Shown piece by piece: positions 35,572 to 43,147 of a stretch of 43,147 bases of DNA. Positions within the stretch are counted from its first letter, which is position 1. The number at the start of each line of letters is the position of its first letter. This DNA is from Mycobacterium sp. GTDB lineage: Bacteria > Actinomycetota > Actinomycetes > Mycobacteriales > Mycobacteriaceae. The notes under the pieces were generated by a model. That model searched no databases, was not told the origin of the DNA, and saw only the letters and a program-made list of their open reading frames with translations. Made by a program: the position numbers and the translations under genes. The DNA is taken from contig JAGQTQ010000004.1 of assembly GCA_020438905.1 (NCBI GenBank), positions 1 through 43,147 of the forward strand, written 5' to 3'.

Positions 35572-36528
35572 GTGCCGTACAACGACAGCACCGCCGCGGA
35601 ATGGGTGACCACCGGATCGGTGACCGTGCGGGCTCCCGGCAAGGTCAACCTCTACCTCGGAGTGGGTGACCGCCGACTCGACGGCTATCACGAACTGGCC
35701 ACCGTCTTCCACGCCGTCTCGCTGTCCGACGACGTCACCCTGCGCACCGCCGACGTGATCTCGCTGAAGGTGATCGGTGAGGGCGCCGCGGAGATTCCGG
35801 TCGATGAGCGCAACCTGGCCTGGAAAGCCGCCGAGCTGATGGCCGAGCATGTCGGGCGCGCGCCGGACGTTGAGATCGTCATCGACAAATCGATTCCGGC
35901 GGCCGGCGGTATGGCAGGCGGCAGCGCCGATGCGGCTGCGGTCCTGGTCGGGATGAACGAACTGTGGGAGCTTGGCGTGCCGCGTCGGGACCTGCACACG
36001 CTGGCCGCCCAGCTGGGCAGCGACGTCCCCTTCGCCCTGCACGGCGGGACGGCACTGGGAACCGGGCGCGGCGAGGAGCTCACGACCGTGCTGGCCCGCG
36101 CGAGCTTCCATTGGGTTCTCGCGTTCGGCGTGTCGGGACTGTCGACGCCGGCGGTTTACGCCGAGATCGACCGGCTGCGTGACAACGGGAACCCGCCGCG
36201 GCTCTCGGATCCGGAACCGCTGCTGGCGGCCCTGTCCACCGGCGACCCGCACGTCCTGGCGCCGCTGCTGGGCAACGATCTGCAGCCCGCCGCGCTAAGT
36301 CTGATGCCCGGGCTGCGGCGCACCCTGCGGGCCGGCGTCGAGGCGGGCGCGCTGGCCGGGATAGTCTCCGGCTCCGGACCGACCTGTGCCTTCCTGTGCG
36401 CCTCGGCCGAGTCCGCCCTTGACGTCGGCAGCGAATTGGCGGGCGCGGGTGTGTGCCGGACGGTGCGAGTCGCCAGCGGCCCGGTGCACGGCGCCCGGGT
36501 GCTGCCCACGTCGGCGCCGGGAGGGTGA
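35572..36528 (+). CDS. ispE: 4-diphosphocytidyl-2-C-methyl-D-erythritol kinase
   Basis: 318 residues of the GHMP kinase family. Fourth step of the non-mevalonate (MEP) isoprenoid pathway, needed for polyprenyl phosphate and menaquinone. Motifs: [16 protein letters not shown] (substrate site, Lys), [17 protein letters not shown], the ATP loop [37 protein letters not shown] and the third motif [14 protein letters not shown] 35572 is fixed by family start and by the -10 box. It lies 30 bp after rsmA and ends the rpfB-rsmA-ispE run; a 353-bp gap follows. Confidence 0.95.
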   Translation: MPYNDSTAAEWVTTGSVTVRAPGKVNLYLGVGDRRLDGYHELATVFHAVSLSDDVTLRTADVISLKVIGEGAAEIPVDERNLAWKAAELMAEHVGRAPDVEIVIDKSIPAAGGMAGGSADAAAVLVGMNELWELGVPRRDLHTLAAQLGSDVPFALHGGTALGTGRGEELTTVLARASFHWVLAFGVSGLSTPAVYAEIDRLRDNGNPPRLSDPEPLLAALSTGDPHVLAPLLGNDLQPAALSLMPGLRRTLRAGVEAGALAGIVSGSGPTCAFLCASAESALDVGSELAGAGVCRTVRVASGPVHGARVLPTSAPGG

Positions 36529-36881
36529 GCCGGGTCGGCGACGTCGTCAGGGCCGGGGAAGGTGCCTCGGCCGGGTGGTTGGCCTGCGCTGTGACACGCC
36601 CCTCAAACTTTCCCGAAAGTTGGACCCAAACTTAAGGAAAGTTTAAGATGGTCGGCGGTGACCACCAGCTGTCCGGTTTCGCATGACCACGGATCGCCCA
36701 CCGAATCCGGCGGGCGGTCGACAGGCAGTGCCGGAGCAGGCAGCGCCGGATCACCGATTCGAGACCAAAACGCTCCCCGCTCGTGCGGGCGCGCCGCCTA
36801 TGCGGCGGGGGGCGACAGGCGGAGCATGAGAATCCGGGCGATTGCGCCGACGACGCCGCACCGGTACCCGAGGAGGCCGTG
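36529..36881 (+). other. Intergenic/leader region before pks16
   Basis: 353 bp without a firm gene. It holds two palindromes at 36606-36644 (listed separately). A 12-codon frame at 36648-36686 starts ATG after AAGGAAAG, spaced 6 nt. A 75-codon frame (36658-36885) ends in a GTGA overlap with the pks16 start; its product is Ser/Gly/Arg-rich, starts [14 protein letters not shown] and resembles nothing I know. M. tuberculosis has a small hypothetical gene, Rv1012, in the same place, but I cannot say whether it is related. Confidence 0.6.
36606..36644 (+). promoter_or_regulatory. Two adjacent palindromes, candidate operator of pks16
   Basis: AACTTTCCCGAAAGTT (36606-36621, 6-bp arms) and AAACTTAAGGAAAGTTT (36628-36644, 6-bp arms) share the half-site AAACTT/AAGTTT and start 22 bp apart, two helical turns. 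The stretch is strikingly AT-rich for this genome. It suggests a dimeric repressor binding side by side, for example a TetR- or MarR-type lipid sensor; the regulator is not in this window. Confidence 0.55.
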
Positions 36882-38516
36882 GTGAGCCGATTCACCGACA
36901 AGATGTTCCACAACGCCGTGACCACCAGCAAGGGCATGGTCACCGGTGAGCCGGTCGAACCGGTTCGGCACACCTGGCGGGAGGTCCACGAGCGTGCCCG
37001 CCGTATCGCCGGCGGCCTGGCTGCGGCCGGTGTGGGTCCCGGCGATGCAGTGGGGGTGCTGGCCGGCGCTCCGGTCGAGATCGCCCCGACGGCCCAGGGG
37101 CTGTGGATGCGCGGCGCGAGCCTGACCATGCTGCATCAACCCACCCCCCGCACCGACCTGGCGCACTGGGCCGAGGACACGACCAACGTCATCGACATGA
37201 TCGAGGCCAAGGCCGTGGTGATCTCCGATCCGTTCCTCGCCGCCGCGCCGGTGCTGGCCGAGCGCGGCGTTCTGGTGCTGACCGTCGCCGAACTGCTGGC
37301 CGCCGAACCGATCGACCCGGTGGAGACCGGCGAGGACGACGTCGCGCTGATGCAGCTGACCTCCGGTTCCACGGGTTCGCCCAAGGCCGTCGTCATCACC
37401 CACCGCAACATCTACTCCAACGCCGAGGCCATGTTCATCGGCGCGCAGTACGACGTCGACTCCGACGTCATGGTCAGCTGGCTGCCCTGCTTCCACGACA
37501 TGGGCATGGTGGGCTTCCTGACCATCCCGATGTACTTCGGGGCCGAACTGGTCAAGGTCACTCCGATGGACTTCCTGCGCGACACCCTGCTGTGGGCGAA
37601 GCTCATCGACAAGTACAAGGGCACCATGACCGCGGCGCCGAACTTCGCCTACGCGTTGTTCGCCAAACGCCTCCGGCGCCAGGCCAGCGAGGGCGAGTTC
37701 GACCTGTCCACGCTGCGGTTCGCCCTCTCCGGTGCCGAACCCGTGGAGCCCGCCGACGTCGAGGATCTGCTTGACGCCGGCAAGCCGTTCGGGCTGCCCT
37801 CCGGGGCGATCCTTCCGGCCTACGGCATGGCCGAAACCACCCTGGCGGTGTCGTTCTCCGAGTGTGGCGCCGGGTTGGTGGTCGACGAGGTCGACGCCGA
37901 CCTGCTGGCCGCGCTGCGCCGCGCCGTGCCGGCGACCAAGGGCAACACCCGACGGCTTGCCACACTCGGGCCGTTGCTGCGCGATCTGGAAGCGCGCATC
38001 GTCGACGAGGACGGCAAAGTGCTTCCGGCCCGCGGGGTTGGGATCATCGAATTGCGGGGCGAATCGCTGACGCCCGGATACATCACCATGGGCGGCTTCG
38101 TGCCCGCCCAGGACGAGAACGGCTGGTACGACACCGGCGACCTGGGCTACCTCACCGAGGAGGGCCATGTCGTGGTCTGCGGCCGGGTCAAGGACGTCAT
38201 CATCATGGCCGGGCGCAACATCTACCCGACCGACATCGAACGCGCAGCAGGCCGGGTGCCGGGAGTGCGTCCGGGCTGTGCGGTCGCGGTGCGACTGGAC
38301 GCCGGGCACTCCCGCGAGACGTTCGCGGTCGCGGTGGAGTCCAATGACTGGGAGAACCCCGCCGAGGTGCGCCGCATCGAGCAGCAGGTCGCCCACGAGG
38401 TCGTCGCGGAGGTCGACGTGCGGCCGCGCAATGTGGTCGTCCTCGGCCCGGGCACCATCCCGAAGACGCCCTCGGGCAAGCTGCGCCGGTCCACCTCGTT
38501 GACGCTGGTGACCTGA
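36882..38516 (+). CDS. pks16: FadD-like acyl-CoA/acyl-AMP ligase (Pks16)
   Basis: 544 residues, an adenylate-forming ligase despite the historic polyketide-synthase name of its ortholog Rv1013. Motifs: the P-loop-like [18 protein letters not shown] (A3), [14 protein letters not shown] (A5), [11 protein letters not shown] (A7), [20 protein letters not shown] (A8) and [11 protein letters not shown] with the catalytic Lys (A10). The sequence [14 protein letters not shown] is typical of the fatty acyl-AMP ligase side of the family. It activates a fatty acid for a polyketide or lipid path; the substrate is not known. GTG 36882 with AGGAGG 5 nt upstream gives the expected length. Its promoter carries two palindromes. 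Confidence 0.93.
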   Translation: MSRFTDKMFHNAVTTSKGMVTGEPVEPVRHTWREVHERARRIAGGLAAAGVGPGDAVGVLAGAPVEIAPTAQGLWMRGASLTMLHQPTPRTDLAHWAEDTTNVIDMIEAKAVVISDPFLAAAPVLAERGVLVLTVAELLAAEPIDPVETGEDDVALMQLTSGSTGSPKAVVITHRNIYSNAEAMFIGAQYDVDSDVMVSWLPCFHDMGMVGFLTIPMYFGAELVKVTPMDFLRDTLLWAKLIDKYKGTMTAAPNFAYALFAKRLRRQASEGEFDLSTLRFALSGAEPVEPADVEDLLDAGKPFGLPSGAILPAYGMAETTLAVSFSECGAGLVVDEVDADLLAALRRAVPATKGNTRRLATLGPLLRDLEARIVDEDGKVLPARGVGIIELRGESLTPGYITMGGFVPAQDENGWYDTGDLGYLTEEGHVVVCGRVKDVIIMAGRNIYPTDIERAAGRVPGVRPGCAVAVRLDAGHSRETFAVAVESNDWENPAEVRRIEQQVAHEVVAEVDVRPRNVVVLGPGTIPKTPSGKLRRSTSLTLVT

Positions 38517-38562
38517 TCGGCGCATGACGCTGGTCAACCGTACGAACTTCGTGGCGGTCTAG

Positions 38563-38568
38563 TACGCT
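38563..38568 (+). promoter_or_regulatory. -10 box upstream of the DUF4189 lipoprotein
   Basis: TACGCT, expected start about 38575, leader of about 25 nt carrying CAGGAGAGGG before ATG 38600. Confidence 0.45.
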
Positions 38569-38599
38569 GGCGGCCAAGTCACTTCAGGAGAGGGCGGGC

Positions 38600-39112
38600 A
38601 TGGCCAGTACTCGTAAAATTTGGGCGATCGTTGCGGCGGGCGTTCTCGCCGGTGGAGTCATGACCGGTTGCGCTAAGTCGGAAAGTCCGAGCAGCGAAAC
38701 CAAGGCGAGTGAAACCACCGCCAGCGAGAGCAAGGCTTCCGAGACCAAGGCCGCTGGCGCCGAGGACATCTCGGTGGCTGTTGGCACCGGTGAGTTCACC
38801 GATACCGCCGGAGACGCAGACCCGGAGACCAACACCATCGTCGGTTTCACCGCCACCGCGGCGACCAACGACGAGGCGTCGGCGAAGGTGATCAAGGCCT
38901 GCGAGGACGCCGGCGGCGTCGAGTGCACCGCCGATGAGGTCACCAACGACAACGTCTGCATCGCCTCGGTCGCCTCCAGCGAGACCCATGTGGTGGCCGG
39001 TGGCGCCGGAGCCACGGTCGAGGATGCTCGACTGGATGCGATCAAGAAGTCTGAGGACAACAAGACGCCCCTCGGCGCGGATGCCGTGGTCATAATCTCG
39101 GCCTGCCCGTGA
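38600..39112 (+). CDS. DUF4189-like lipoprotein
   Basis: 170 residues. Signal peptide MASTRKIWAIVAAGVLAGGV with lipobox MTGC (Cys24). A Ser/Glu/Thr/Lys linker follows with repeats of the type KxSET (SSETKASETTASESKASETK), then a domain ending in VTNDNVCIASVASSETHV and VAGGAGATVEDARLDAIKKS. The domain has cysteines that could form two disulfides (KACEDAGGVEC, NVC, SAC at the end) and resembles DUF4189 secreted proteins. Function is unknown. A good SD (AGGAG) stands 10 nt upstream. It is followed by the tandem small secreted genes. Confidence 0.8.
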   Translation: MASTRKIWAIVAAGVLAGGVMTGCAKSESPSSETKASETTASESKASETKAAGAEDISVAVGTGEFTDTAGDADPETNTIVGFTATAATNDEASAKVIKACEDAGGVECTADEVTNDNVCIASVASSETHVVAGGAGATVEDARLDAIKKSEDNKTPLGADAVVIISACP

Positions 39113-39174
39113 TCCGCCTGCGGATGACGCATCGCGTAGCTACCAGGGCGGCAGCCCGAAAGGGGAAGTACATC

Positions 39175-39402
39175 ATGACCGGTCGGTCCAAAGCGGCGAC
39201 TGCTCTGGTGGCGGGTTTGGCTGTCGTGGCGGGAGTTTCGGCTCCCAGTGCCGCGGCCCGGCCAACCTGCCAGGACACTGCTACCAAGACCATCTGTCAG
39301 ACCAACGGCAGCGTGTCGATCAAGGCGCGACCGGGAACCACGGCGCCGCCGGCCAATCTGCCGGTGTTCCCGTGGCTCGGCATGCCGGGGGCCCGCCGCT
39401 AG
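39175..39402 (+). CDS. Small secreted Pro-rich protein, tandem copy 1
   Basis: 75 residues: signal peptide MTGRSKAATALVAGLAVVAG and cleavage probably after SAAA. The mature protein of about 45 residues is RPTCQDTATKTICQTNGSVS, then IKARPGTTAPPAN and the end FPWLGMPGARR. Two cysteines (CQDTATKTIC) can form one disulfide. Function is unknown; I do not recognise a named family. ATG 39175 has AAGGGGAAG 6 nt upstream; the longer frame that overlaps the DUF4189 stop is unlikely. A close paralogue follows 138 bp downstream and a decayed third copy after that. Confidence 0.75.
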   Translation: MTGRSKAATALVAGLAVVAGVSAPSAAARPTCQDTATKTICQTNGSVSIKARPGTTAPPANLPVFPWLGMPGARR

Positions 39403-39463
39403 CGAGGGGTTTCCCGTCGCCGCCGACTGCTCGGCTCCTGCCGACGGTGTGTGCGCTGTTGAG

Positions 39464-39469
39464 TAGACT
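39464..39469 (+). promoter_or_regulatory. -10 box of small secreted protein copy 2
   Basis: TAGACT; expected start near 39476, leader of about 65 nt ending in GGGAAGGGAAG before ATG 39541. The copy therefore probably has its own promoter. Confidence 0.4.
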
Positions 39470-39540
39470 GACGCTCAGTTCTACGTGAGCGGGTGGATGT
39501 CGCCGCACGCTGGGGTGGCAACCGGGAAGGGAAGTGCATC

Positions 39541-39765
39541 ATGGTCGGTCGGTCCAAGGCGGCGGTCGTGCTGGCGGGTTTGGCTGCGTTGACAGCGATT
39601 TCGGCTCCGGTCGCCGGTGCCCGGCCCACCTGCCAGGACAACAACACCAATACTGTTTGCCAGACCAACGGTAGCACCGCGATCAAGGCCAGGCCGGGTA
39701 CCACCGCGCCGCCGGCCAACCAGCCGGTGTTCCCGTGGCTTGGTATGCCGGGAGCCCGTCGGTAG
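39541..39765 (+). CDS. Small secreted Pro-rich protein, tandem copy 2
   Basis: 74 residues: signal peptide MVGRSKAAVVLAGLAALTAI, then SAPVAGA and the mature part RPTCQDNNTNTVCQTNGSTA, IKARPGTTAPPAN and QPVFPWLGMPGARR. The mature region is nearly identical to copy 1; the differences cluster between the two cysteines and in the signal peptide. ATG 39541 has GGGAAGGGAAG upstream, the same leader sequence as copy 1, so the duplication included the ribosome-binding site. Function unknown. Confidence 0.75.
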   Translation: MVGRSKAAVVLAGLAALTAISAPVAGARPTCQDNNTNTVCQTNGSTAIKARPGTTAPPANQPVFPWLGMPGARR

Positions 39766-39769
39766 TGGC

Positions 39770-39955
39770 GGTTTCGGCTGCGTTGACTAGCGATTTCGGC
39801 CCCGGTCACCGGTCCGCCGTCCGCCCGCCGGGGCAACCAAACCAAGATTGTTTGCCAGACCAGCGTTAGCACCGCGATCAGGAATCGGCCGGTAATACCA
39901 CCGCGCCGCCGGCCAATCAGCCGGTGCTTCCCTGGCCTGGTTTTCCCCGGGCGCG
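39770..39955 (+). pseudogene. Decayed third copy of the small secreted protein gene
   Basis: DNA here still aligns with copy 2 from the end of its signal peptide to its last codons: GTTTCGGCTGCGTTGAC, GATTTCGG, TGTTTGCCAGACCA, AGCACCGCGATCA and ACCACCGCGCCGCCGGCCAA are recognisable in order. An extra T after GCGTTGAC shifts the frame and creates an early stop, and the cysteine region has several small changes. There is no start codon or SD at the matching place. It ends against the pth stop at 39956. Confidence 0.8.
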
Positions 39956-40531
39956 CTACCAGGCGTGCACGCGGTTCTGCGCGGTCTCCAAGCCCAGCTC
40001 GACGAGTAGTTCGGTGGCGTCGGCGGCCAATTCGCAGATCGTGGGAACCTCGGCGCGTTCGGCGGCGGTGAACGGTTCCAGCACGAACGCGGCCGGATCC
40101 TTACGGCCCGGTGGTCGGCCTATGCCGATGCGGACCCGCTGAAAGTCCTTGGAACCCAACGAGTTGGCCACCGAACGGAGCCCGTTGTGGCCGCCTTCAC
40201 CGCCGCCGGACTTCAGACGCACTCGGCCGAAGTCGATATCGAGTTCGTCATGGATGACGATCACGTCCGCCGGTGCGACCGAGTAGAACTTCGCCAGCGG
40301 TCCCACCTGCCGGCCAGACTCGTTCATGTAGCAGCGCGGCTTGGCCAGCACGACAGGCCGGTGGCACAGGCGTCCGGTGAGCACGTCGGCACCGGAACGC
40401 TTGTGCACCTTGAATGTCGCCCCGATCCGAGCGGCCAGCAGATCGGCGACCATGAAGCCGATGTTGTGCCGGGTCTTGGCGTACTGCGGACCCGGGTTGC
40501 CCAAGCCGACGACCAACAGTGGCTCGGCCAC
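39956..40531 (-). CDS. pth: Peptidyl-tRNA hydrolase
   Basis: 191 residues. Frees tRNA from drop-off peptidyl-tRNA; usually essential. Motifs: [22 protein letters not shown] (catalytic His in RHNIGF), [40 protein letters not shown] and [28 protein letters not shown] (shown in part). Length is normal. It starts 5 bp after the rplY stop, the conserved rplY-pth pair (Rv1015c-Rv1014c). Confidence 0.96.
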   Translation of the reverse strand: MAEPLLVVGLGNPGPQYAKTRHNIGFMVADLLAARIGATFKVHKRSGADVLTGRLCHRPVVLAKPRCYMNESGRQVGPLAKFYSVAPADVIVIHDELDIDFGRVRLKSGGGEGGHNGLRSVANSLGSKDFQRVRIGIGRPPGRKDPAAFVLEPFTAAERAEVPTICELAADATELLVELGLETAQNRVHAW

Positions 40532-40536
40532 GGCGG

Positions 40537-41181
40537 TTACTCGCCCTCGGCGGCCGCGTCCTCGGACTCCCCGGCCTGCTCGGCCTCGCCGCCCTCGCCT
40601 TCGCCCTCAGCCTCGAGGTCCTCGGCGGTCGGGGCCGCGACGATGTTGACCACCAGCATCTCCGGGTCGCTGACCAGGGTGACGCCGGAGGGCAGAACGA
40701 CCTGACCGGCCAGGATCTGGGTGCCCTCCTCGGCGCCCTCGATCGACACGTTCAGGCTTTCCGGAATCGACAGGGCCTCGGCCTCGATCTCGATCGTGGT
40801 GGCGTCCTGGGTGACCAGGGTGCCCGCATCGGCGTCGCCGTCGAGGTGCACGGGCACCTCGACGGTGACCTTCTCGCCGCGGCGCACGATGATCAGATCG
40901 GCATGGGTGATGGTGCGCCGGATCGGGTGCATCGCCAGGGCCTTGGTGAGGGCCAGTTGCTCCTTGCCGTCGATGTCCAGGCTCAGCACCGCGTTGGTGC
41001 CGGAATGGCGCAGTACCGCGGCGAAGTCATGGGCGTTGAGCTCGAGGTGTTGGGGATCGGTGCCGTGGCCGTAGAGCACCGCGGGAAACCGGCCTTCCCG
41101 GCGAGCCTGCCGCGAGGCGCCCTTACCGGTGCGGGTGCGCACGTTCGCGGTGAGTTTGTTGGTGCTGGCGCCTTTAGCCAT
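40537..41181 (-). CDS. rplY: 50S ribosomal protein L25/general stress protein Ctc
   Basis: 214 residues, the long TL5/Ctc form. The N-terminal L25 domain binds 5S rRNA ([38 protein letters not shown]) and the C-terminal beta domain contains [14 protein letters not shown] and [15 protein letters not shown]. The chain ends in an acidic Glu/Ala tail ([20 protein letters not shown]). ATG 41181 is preceded by AGGAG at 8 nt; the 34 extra upstream codons are not conserved in style. Together with pth it forms an operon. Confidence 0.94.
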   Translation of the reverse strand: MAKGASTNKLTANVRTRTGKGASRQARREGRFPAVLYGHGTDPQHLELNAHDFAAVLRHSGTNAVLSLDIDGKEQLALTKALAMHPIRRTITHADLIIVRRGEKVTVEVPVHLDGDADAGTLVTQDATTIEIEAEALSIPESLNVSIEGAEEGTQILAGQVVLPSGVTLVSDPEMLVVNIVAAPTAEDLEAEGEGEGGEAEQAGESEDAAAEGE

Positions 41182-41323
41182 CTTCGATGCTCCTGCCTTC
41201 TCCGGGTTGTCTGCCGCACGGCGAAGGGGGCGTGAACGCTGACCTGGCAGCGAAAGCCTCGTCGATAACGGTGGCCGTTCCACCCTCGCCGTGACGCTGC
41301 GCCAAGGGTAGTCGACCGGTGGC

Positions 41324-42193
41324 CTACAACGGAAATCCGACCCCGGTGAGCTGCTCGGAAAGCTGCCAAAGTCCCGCGGCGGTGCCGCCGTTGCGGGCCA
41401 GCGGGCTGCGGCCGACCGGCCCGACGGGTCCGCGGGCGCCGAACTTCGGGCCGATGAAGCTGTCGCCCGGCAGATCCCGGGACGCGGCGTACAGGGTGGG
41501 GTTGGCGCCGAATTCGGGAGTGGTGCCGGCTAGTTTGTTGGTGAGCGACCAGAACCGGGTGCCGATCGGGTTACCGGTGTGTCCCTGCAGGTTGGTGGCG
41601 GAGTACCCGGGGTGGGCTGCGTGGGCCGCCAGCGGTGAGCCGACGGCGTCCAAGCGGCGCTGTAATTCGCTGGTGAACAGCAGATTGGCCAGTTTGGACT
41701 GGCCGTAGGCCAGCCACGCGGAGTAGGGCCGCGCCTTCCAGTTGAGGTCCCTGAGGCTGATCACCCCGGTCCAGTGCATGATCGACGACACCGTCACCAC
41801 CCGGTCGGCGATCTTGGGCAGCAGCAGGTTGGTCAGCGCGAAGTGGCCAAGGTGGTTGGTGCCGATCTGGCTTTCGAAACCATCACGGGTGAGCGCATAC
41901 GGCACCGCCATGATGCCCGCGTTGTTGACCAGAACGTCGAGGGCATCGACCGAGTCGGCGAACGCCCGGACCGAGGCCAGGTCCTGCAGGTCGAGTCCGC
42001 GCACCTCGACGTCGCCGGTCATCGCGGCCGCGGCCTGGGCGCCCTTGTCGGCGTTGCGGCAGGCCAGGATCACCCGTCCGCCGACACGGGCGAGTTCACG
42101 GGCGGTCACCAGTCCCAATCCGCTGTTGGCGCCGGTGACGACGACGGTCTTGCCGGCGAACGAGGGCAGGTCGGCTGCCGTCCAACCACTCAT
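41324..42193 (-). CDS. Short-chain dehydrogenase/reductase
   Basis: 289 residues. Rossmann signature [22 protein letters not shown] (TGANSGLG), [13 protein letters not shown], the NNAG motif in [23 protein letters not shown], Ser of VSSIMHW and YxxxK in [16 protein letters not shown]. This is the retinol-dehydrogenase/WW-oxidoreductase-like SDR group; NADP use is likely from RNADK after strand 2. Substrate unknown. ATG 42193 has AGGTGG 5 nt upstream; an in-frame GTG 9 nt earlier is less good. It lies between lpqT and rplY, where M. tuberculosis has no gene as I recall, so it may be an addition. Confidence 0.9.
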   Translation of the reverse strand: MSGWTAADLPSFAGKTVVVTGANSGLGLVTARELARVGGRVILACRNADKGAQAAAAMTGDVEVRGLDLQDLASVRAFADSVDALDVLVNNAGIMAVPYALTRDGFESQIGTNHLGHFALTNLLLPKIADRVVTVSSIMHWTGVISLRDLNWKARPYSAWLAYGQSKLANLLFTSELQRRLDAVGSPLAAHAAHPGYSATNLQGHTGNPIGTRFWSLTNKLAGTTPEFGANPTLYAASRDLPGDSFIGPKFGARGPVGPVGRSPLARNGGTAAGLWQLSEQLTGVGFPL

Positions 42194-42218
42194 GCTGTCC
42201 ACCTACTCATGGGGGAAC

Positions 42219-42887
42219 CTACTTGACCGCCACCGAGAAACCCTCGATGACCTTCTGGACGTCGGGTGCCTGCTCGGCGGCTTGTTCGGCCAGCGTCGTC
42301 ACGGTGAACTGCACCAGGTAGCGCTGGAAGTCCGGTGTCACCGGGATCACGATGCGGTTGTAGGTGTGCAGCCGGGTGGACCCGCTGTCGTAGCTGCCCT
42401 CCACCATCGCCGACGGGAAACCGTCGAAGTCGGCGTCGGAGTAGTTCAGGCGTTTGAAGTTCTTGGTCAGTTCGGCGTCGTCGTCGGCGTACTCCAGCGC
42501 CGCCTCGACGTCGAAGTTTCCGTCGAGCTTGAACACCATGAGCAACGCGGTCGGATAGTTGTTGTCCTTGGCGATCGCCTCGGTTCCGGGCGAGAAGTTC
42601 GGGTTGGCGTAGGTGGTCCATCCTCGCGGTCGCGGCAGCGTCACGGTGAGATCGGTCAGCTCGTCCAATGCCACCTGCTGGCCGGTGACGCCGACGCCGG
42701 CCAGATACTGGGCGATCGGGGTCGGGGTTGCCGCGGTGGTCTCGGTGGTGCTGGGGGGGCTGGTGGTGGCCAGCGATGAGTAGTCGGCGGTATGGGCCTG
42801 GCACCCCATGGCCGTCATGGGCACCGTCAACAGGACGCCGGCAACCCAAGCCCGTCTGAAGAGGTTTGCGCGCACCGGAGCAATCAC
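42219..42887 (-). CDS. lpqT: Lipoprotein LpqT
   Basis: 222 residues. Signal peptide with RRAWVAGVLLTVPMTAMGC and lipobox AMGC; a Thr/Ser/Pro-rich linker follows (SSLATTSPPSTTETTAATPT). The LpqN/LpqT domain starts IAQYLAGVGVTGQQVALDEL and contains VTLPRPRGWTTYANPNFSPG and a C-terminal TYNRIVIPVTPDFQRYLVQF. Outer-face lipoprotein; in M. tuberculosis LpqT has been linked to host TLR2 signalling. GTG 42887 is 9 bp after the prsA stop, so it is read in the prsA transcript. A distant relative is the lipoprotein at 22641-23357. Confidence 0.9.
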   Translation of the reverse strand: MIAPVRANLFRRAWVAGVLLTVPMTAMGCQAHTADYSSLATTSPPSTTETTAATPTPIAQYLAGVGVTGQQVALDELTDLTVTLPRPRGWTTYANPNFSPGTEAIAKDNNYPTALLMVFKLDGNFDVEAALEYADDDAELTKNFKRLNYSDADFDGFPSAMVEGSYDSGSTRLHTYNRIVIPVTPDFQRYLVQFTVTTLAEQAAEQAPDVQKVIEGFSVAVK

Positions 42888-42896
42888 CGGACCGGT

Positions 42897-43147
42897 CTAG
42901 GCGTCGCCGTCGAAAAGGCTCGTCACCGAGCCGTTCTCGAATACCTCGCGGATCGTACTGGCCAGCAGCGGAGCGATCGAGAGCACCGTCAACTGAGCGA
43001 AGCGCTTGGAGTCTTCGATCGGCAGGGTGTTGGTGACGATCACCTCGCGTGCGCCGCAGGCGGCAAGTCGCTCGGCGGCCGGGTCGGACAGCACGCCGTG
43101 GGTGGCGGCGATGATCACGTCCTTGGCGCCGTCCTCGCGCAGCAGCT
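42897..43147 (-). CDS. prsA: Ribose-phosphate pyrophosphokinase, C-terminal part
   Basis: The frame runs off the right edge; the last 83 residues are present. They read LLREDGAKDVIIAATHGVLS and then AAERLAACGAREVIVTNTLP, IEDSKRFAQLTVLSIAPLLA and STIREVFENGSVTSLF. This is the PRPP-synthase C-terminal domain with the T/V-T-N-T-L/I-P motif. The enzyme makes PRPP for nucleotide, His/Trp and arabinan (decaprenyl-phosphoribose) synthesis. lpqT follows 9 bp after the stop, as in Rv1017c-Rv1016c. Confidence 0.93.
   Translation of the reverse strand, partial: LLREDGAKDVIIAATHGVLSDPAAERLAACGAREVIVTNTLPIEDSKRFAQLTVLSIAPLLASTIREVFENGSVTSLFDGDA

Noticed and set aside
36658-36885. Small frame with [14 protein letters not shown] as a possible P450 or ferredoxin fragment
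   Set aside because: Only the first dozen residues resemble such an N-terminus; the rest is low-complexity Ser/Gly/Arg without heme or Fe-S motifs. Kept only as a possible leader ORF.

Overview
The window is chromosome of a mycobacterium, most likely a fast-growing Mycolicibacterium-type species. The evidence is: high GC throughout; the C-terminus of an MspA-family porin at the left edge, a family typical of fast growers; GTG starts, TANNNT -10 boxes and leaderless starts; and a backbone gene order that follows, from memory, M. tuberculosis Rv0985c-Rv1017c (mscL, SAF protein, ruc, MTHFS, galU, moeA1/glp, rimJ, Rv0996/glpR, tRNA-Ala, then pat, Rv1000c, arcA, pmt, rsmI, pabB, metG, tatD, rpfB, ksgA, ispE, pks16, pth, rplY, lpqT, prsA). 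No insertion sequence, phage, plasmid function or CRISPR array was seen.

Layout. 1-6,974: envelope and stress genes (porin tail, mscL, SAF protein, HrcA-type heat-shock gene ruc), the folate enzyme MTHFS, then galU-glp-rimJ-glpR and a tRNA-Ala(CGC). 7,012-21,527: a block not present at this place in the tuberculosis order. It has two halves. The minus-strand half reads glgP, phosphoketolase, an alpha/beta hydrolase and a two-domain PPK2 enzyme. The other half holds an MMPL transporter, a COMT-like methyltransferase, an NnrU/MddA-like membrane methyltransferase and a tightly overlapping type III PKS / ICMT methyltransferase / FAD oxidoreductase operon. 21,545-25,904: the cAMP-controlled lysine acetyltransferase Pat, three lipoproteins, TspO and an AlkB-like dioxygenase. 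25,972-38,516: arcA, pmt/rsmI, pabB, metG, tatD, the rpfB-rsmA-ispE operon and the Pks16 acyl-CoA ligase. 38,600-39,960: a DUF4189 lipoprotein followed by a tandem pair of tiny secreted proteins and a decayed third copy. 39,956-43,147: pth-rplY, an SDR, lpqT and the 3' part of prsA, all on the minus strand.

How the genes fit together. The accessory block combines release of stored carbon (GlgP), a phosphoketolase shortcut to acetyl phosphate, nucleotide recharging from polyphosphate (PPK2) and a predicted phenolic-lipid or polyketide-quinone operon. It abuts pat, so the whole could form a starvation or low-oxygen module; that is inference from gene content. The glp/glpR pair matches the actinobacterial gephyrin-like division system: the MoeA-like protein has lost catalytic motifs while the receptor-like membrane protein is intact.

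Points most worth a second look are: the type III PKS operon with extra methyltransferases next to pat; the small tandem secreted-protein family with a pseudogene copy; the uORF in the short rpfB leader; a 23-bp inverted repeat between metG and pabB; palindromes in front of pks16 and glpR; and overlapping divergent -10 boxes between pmt and rsmI.
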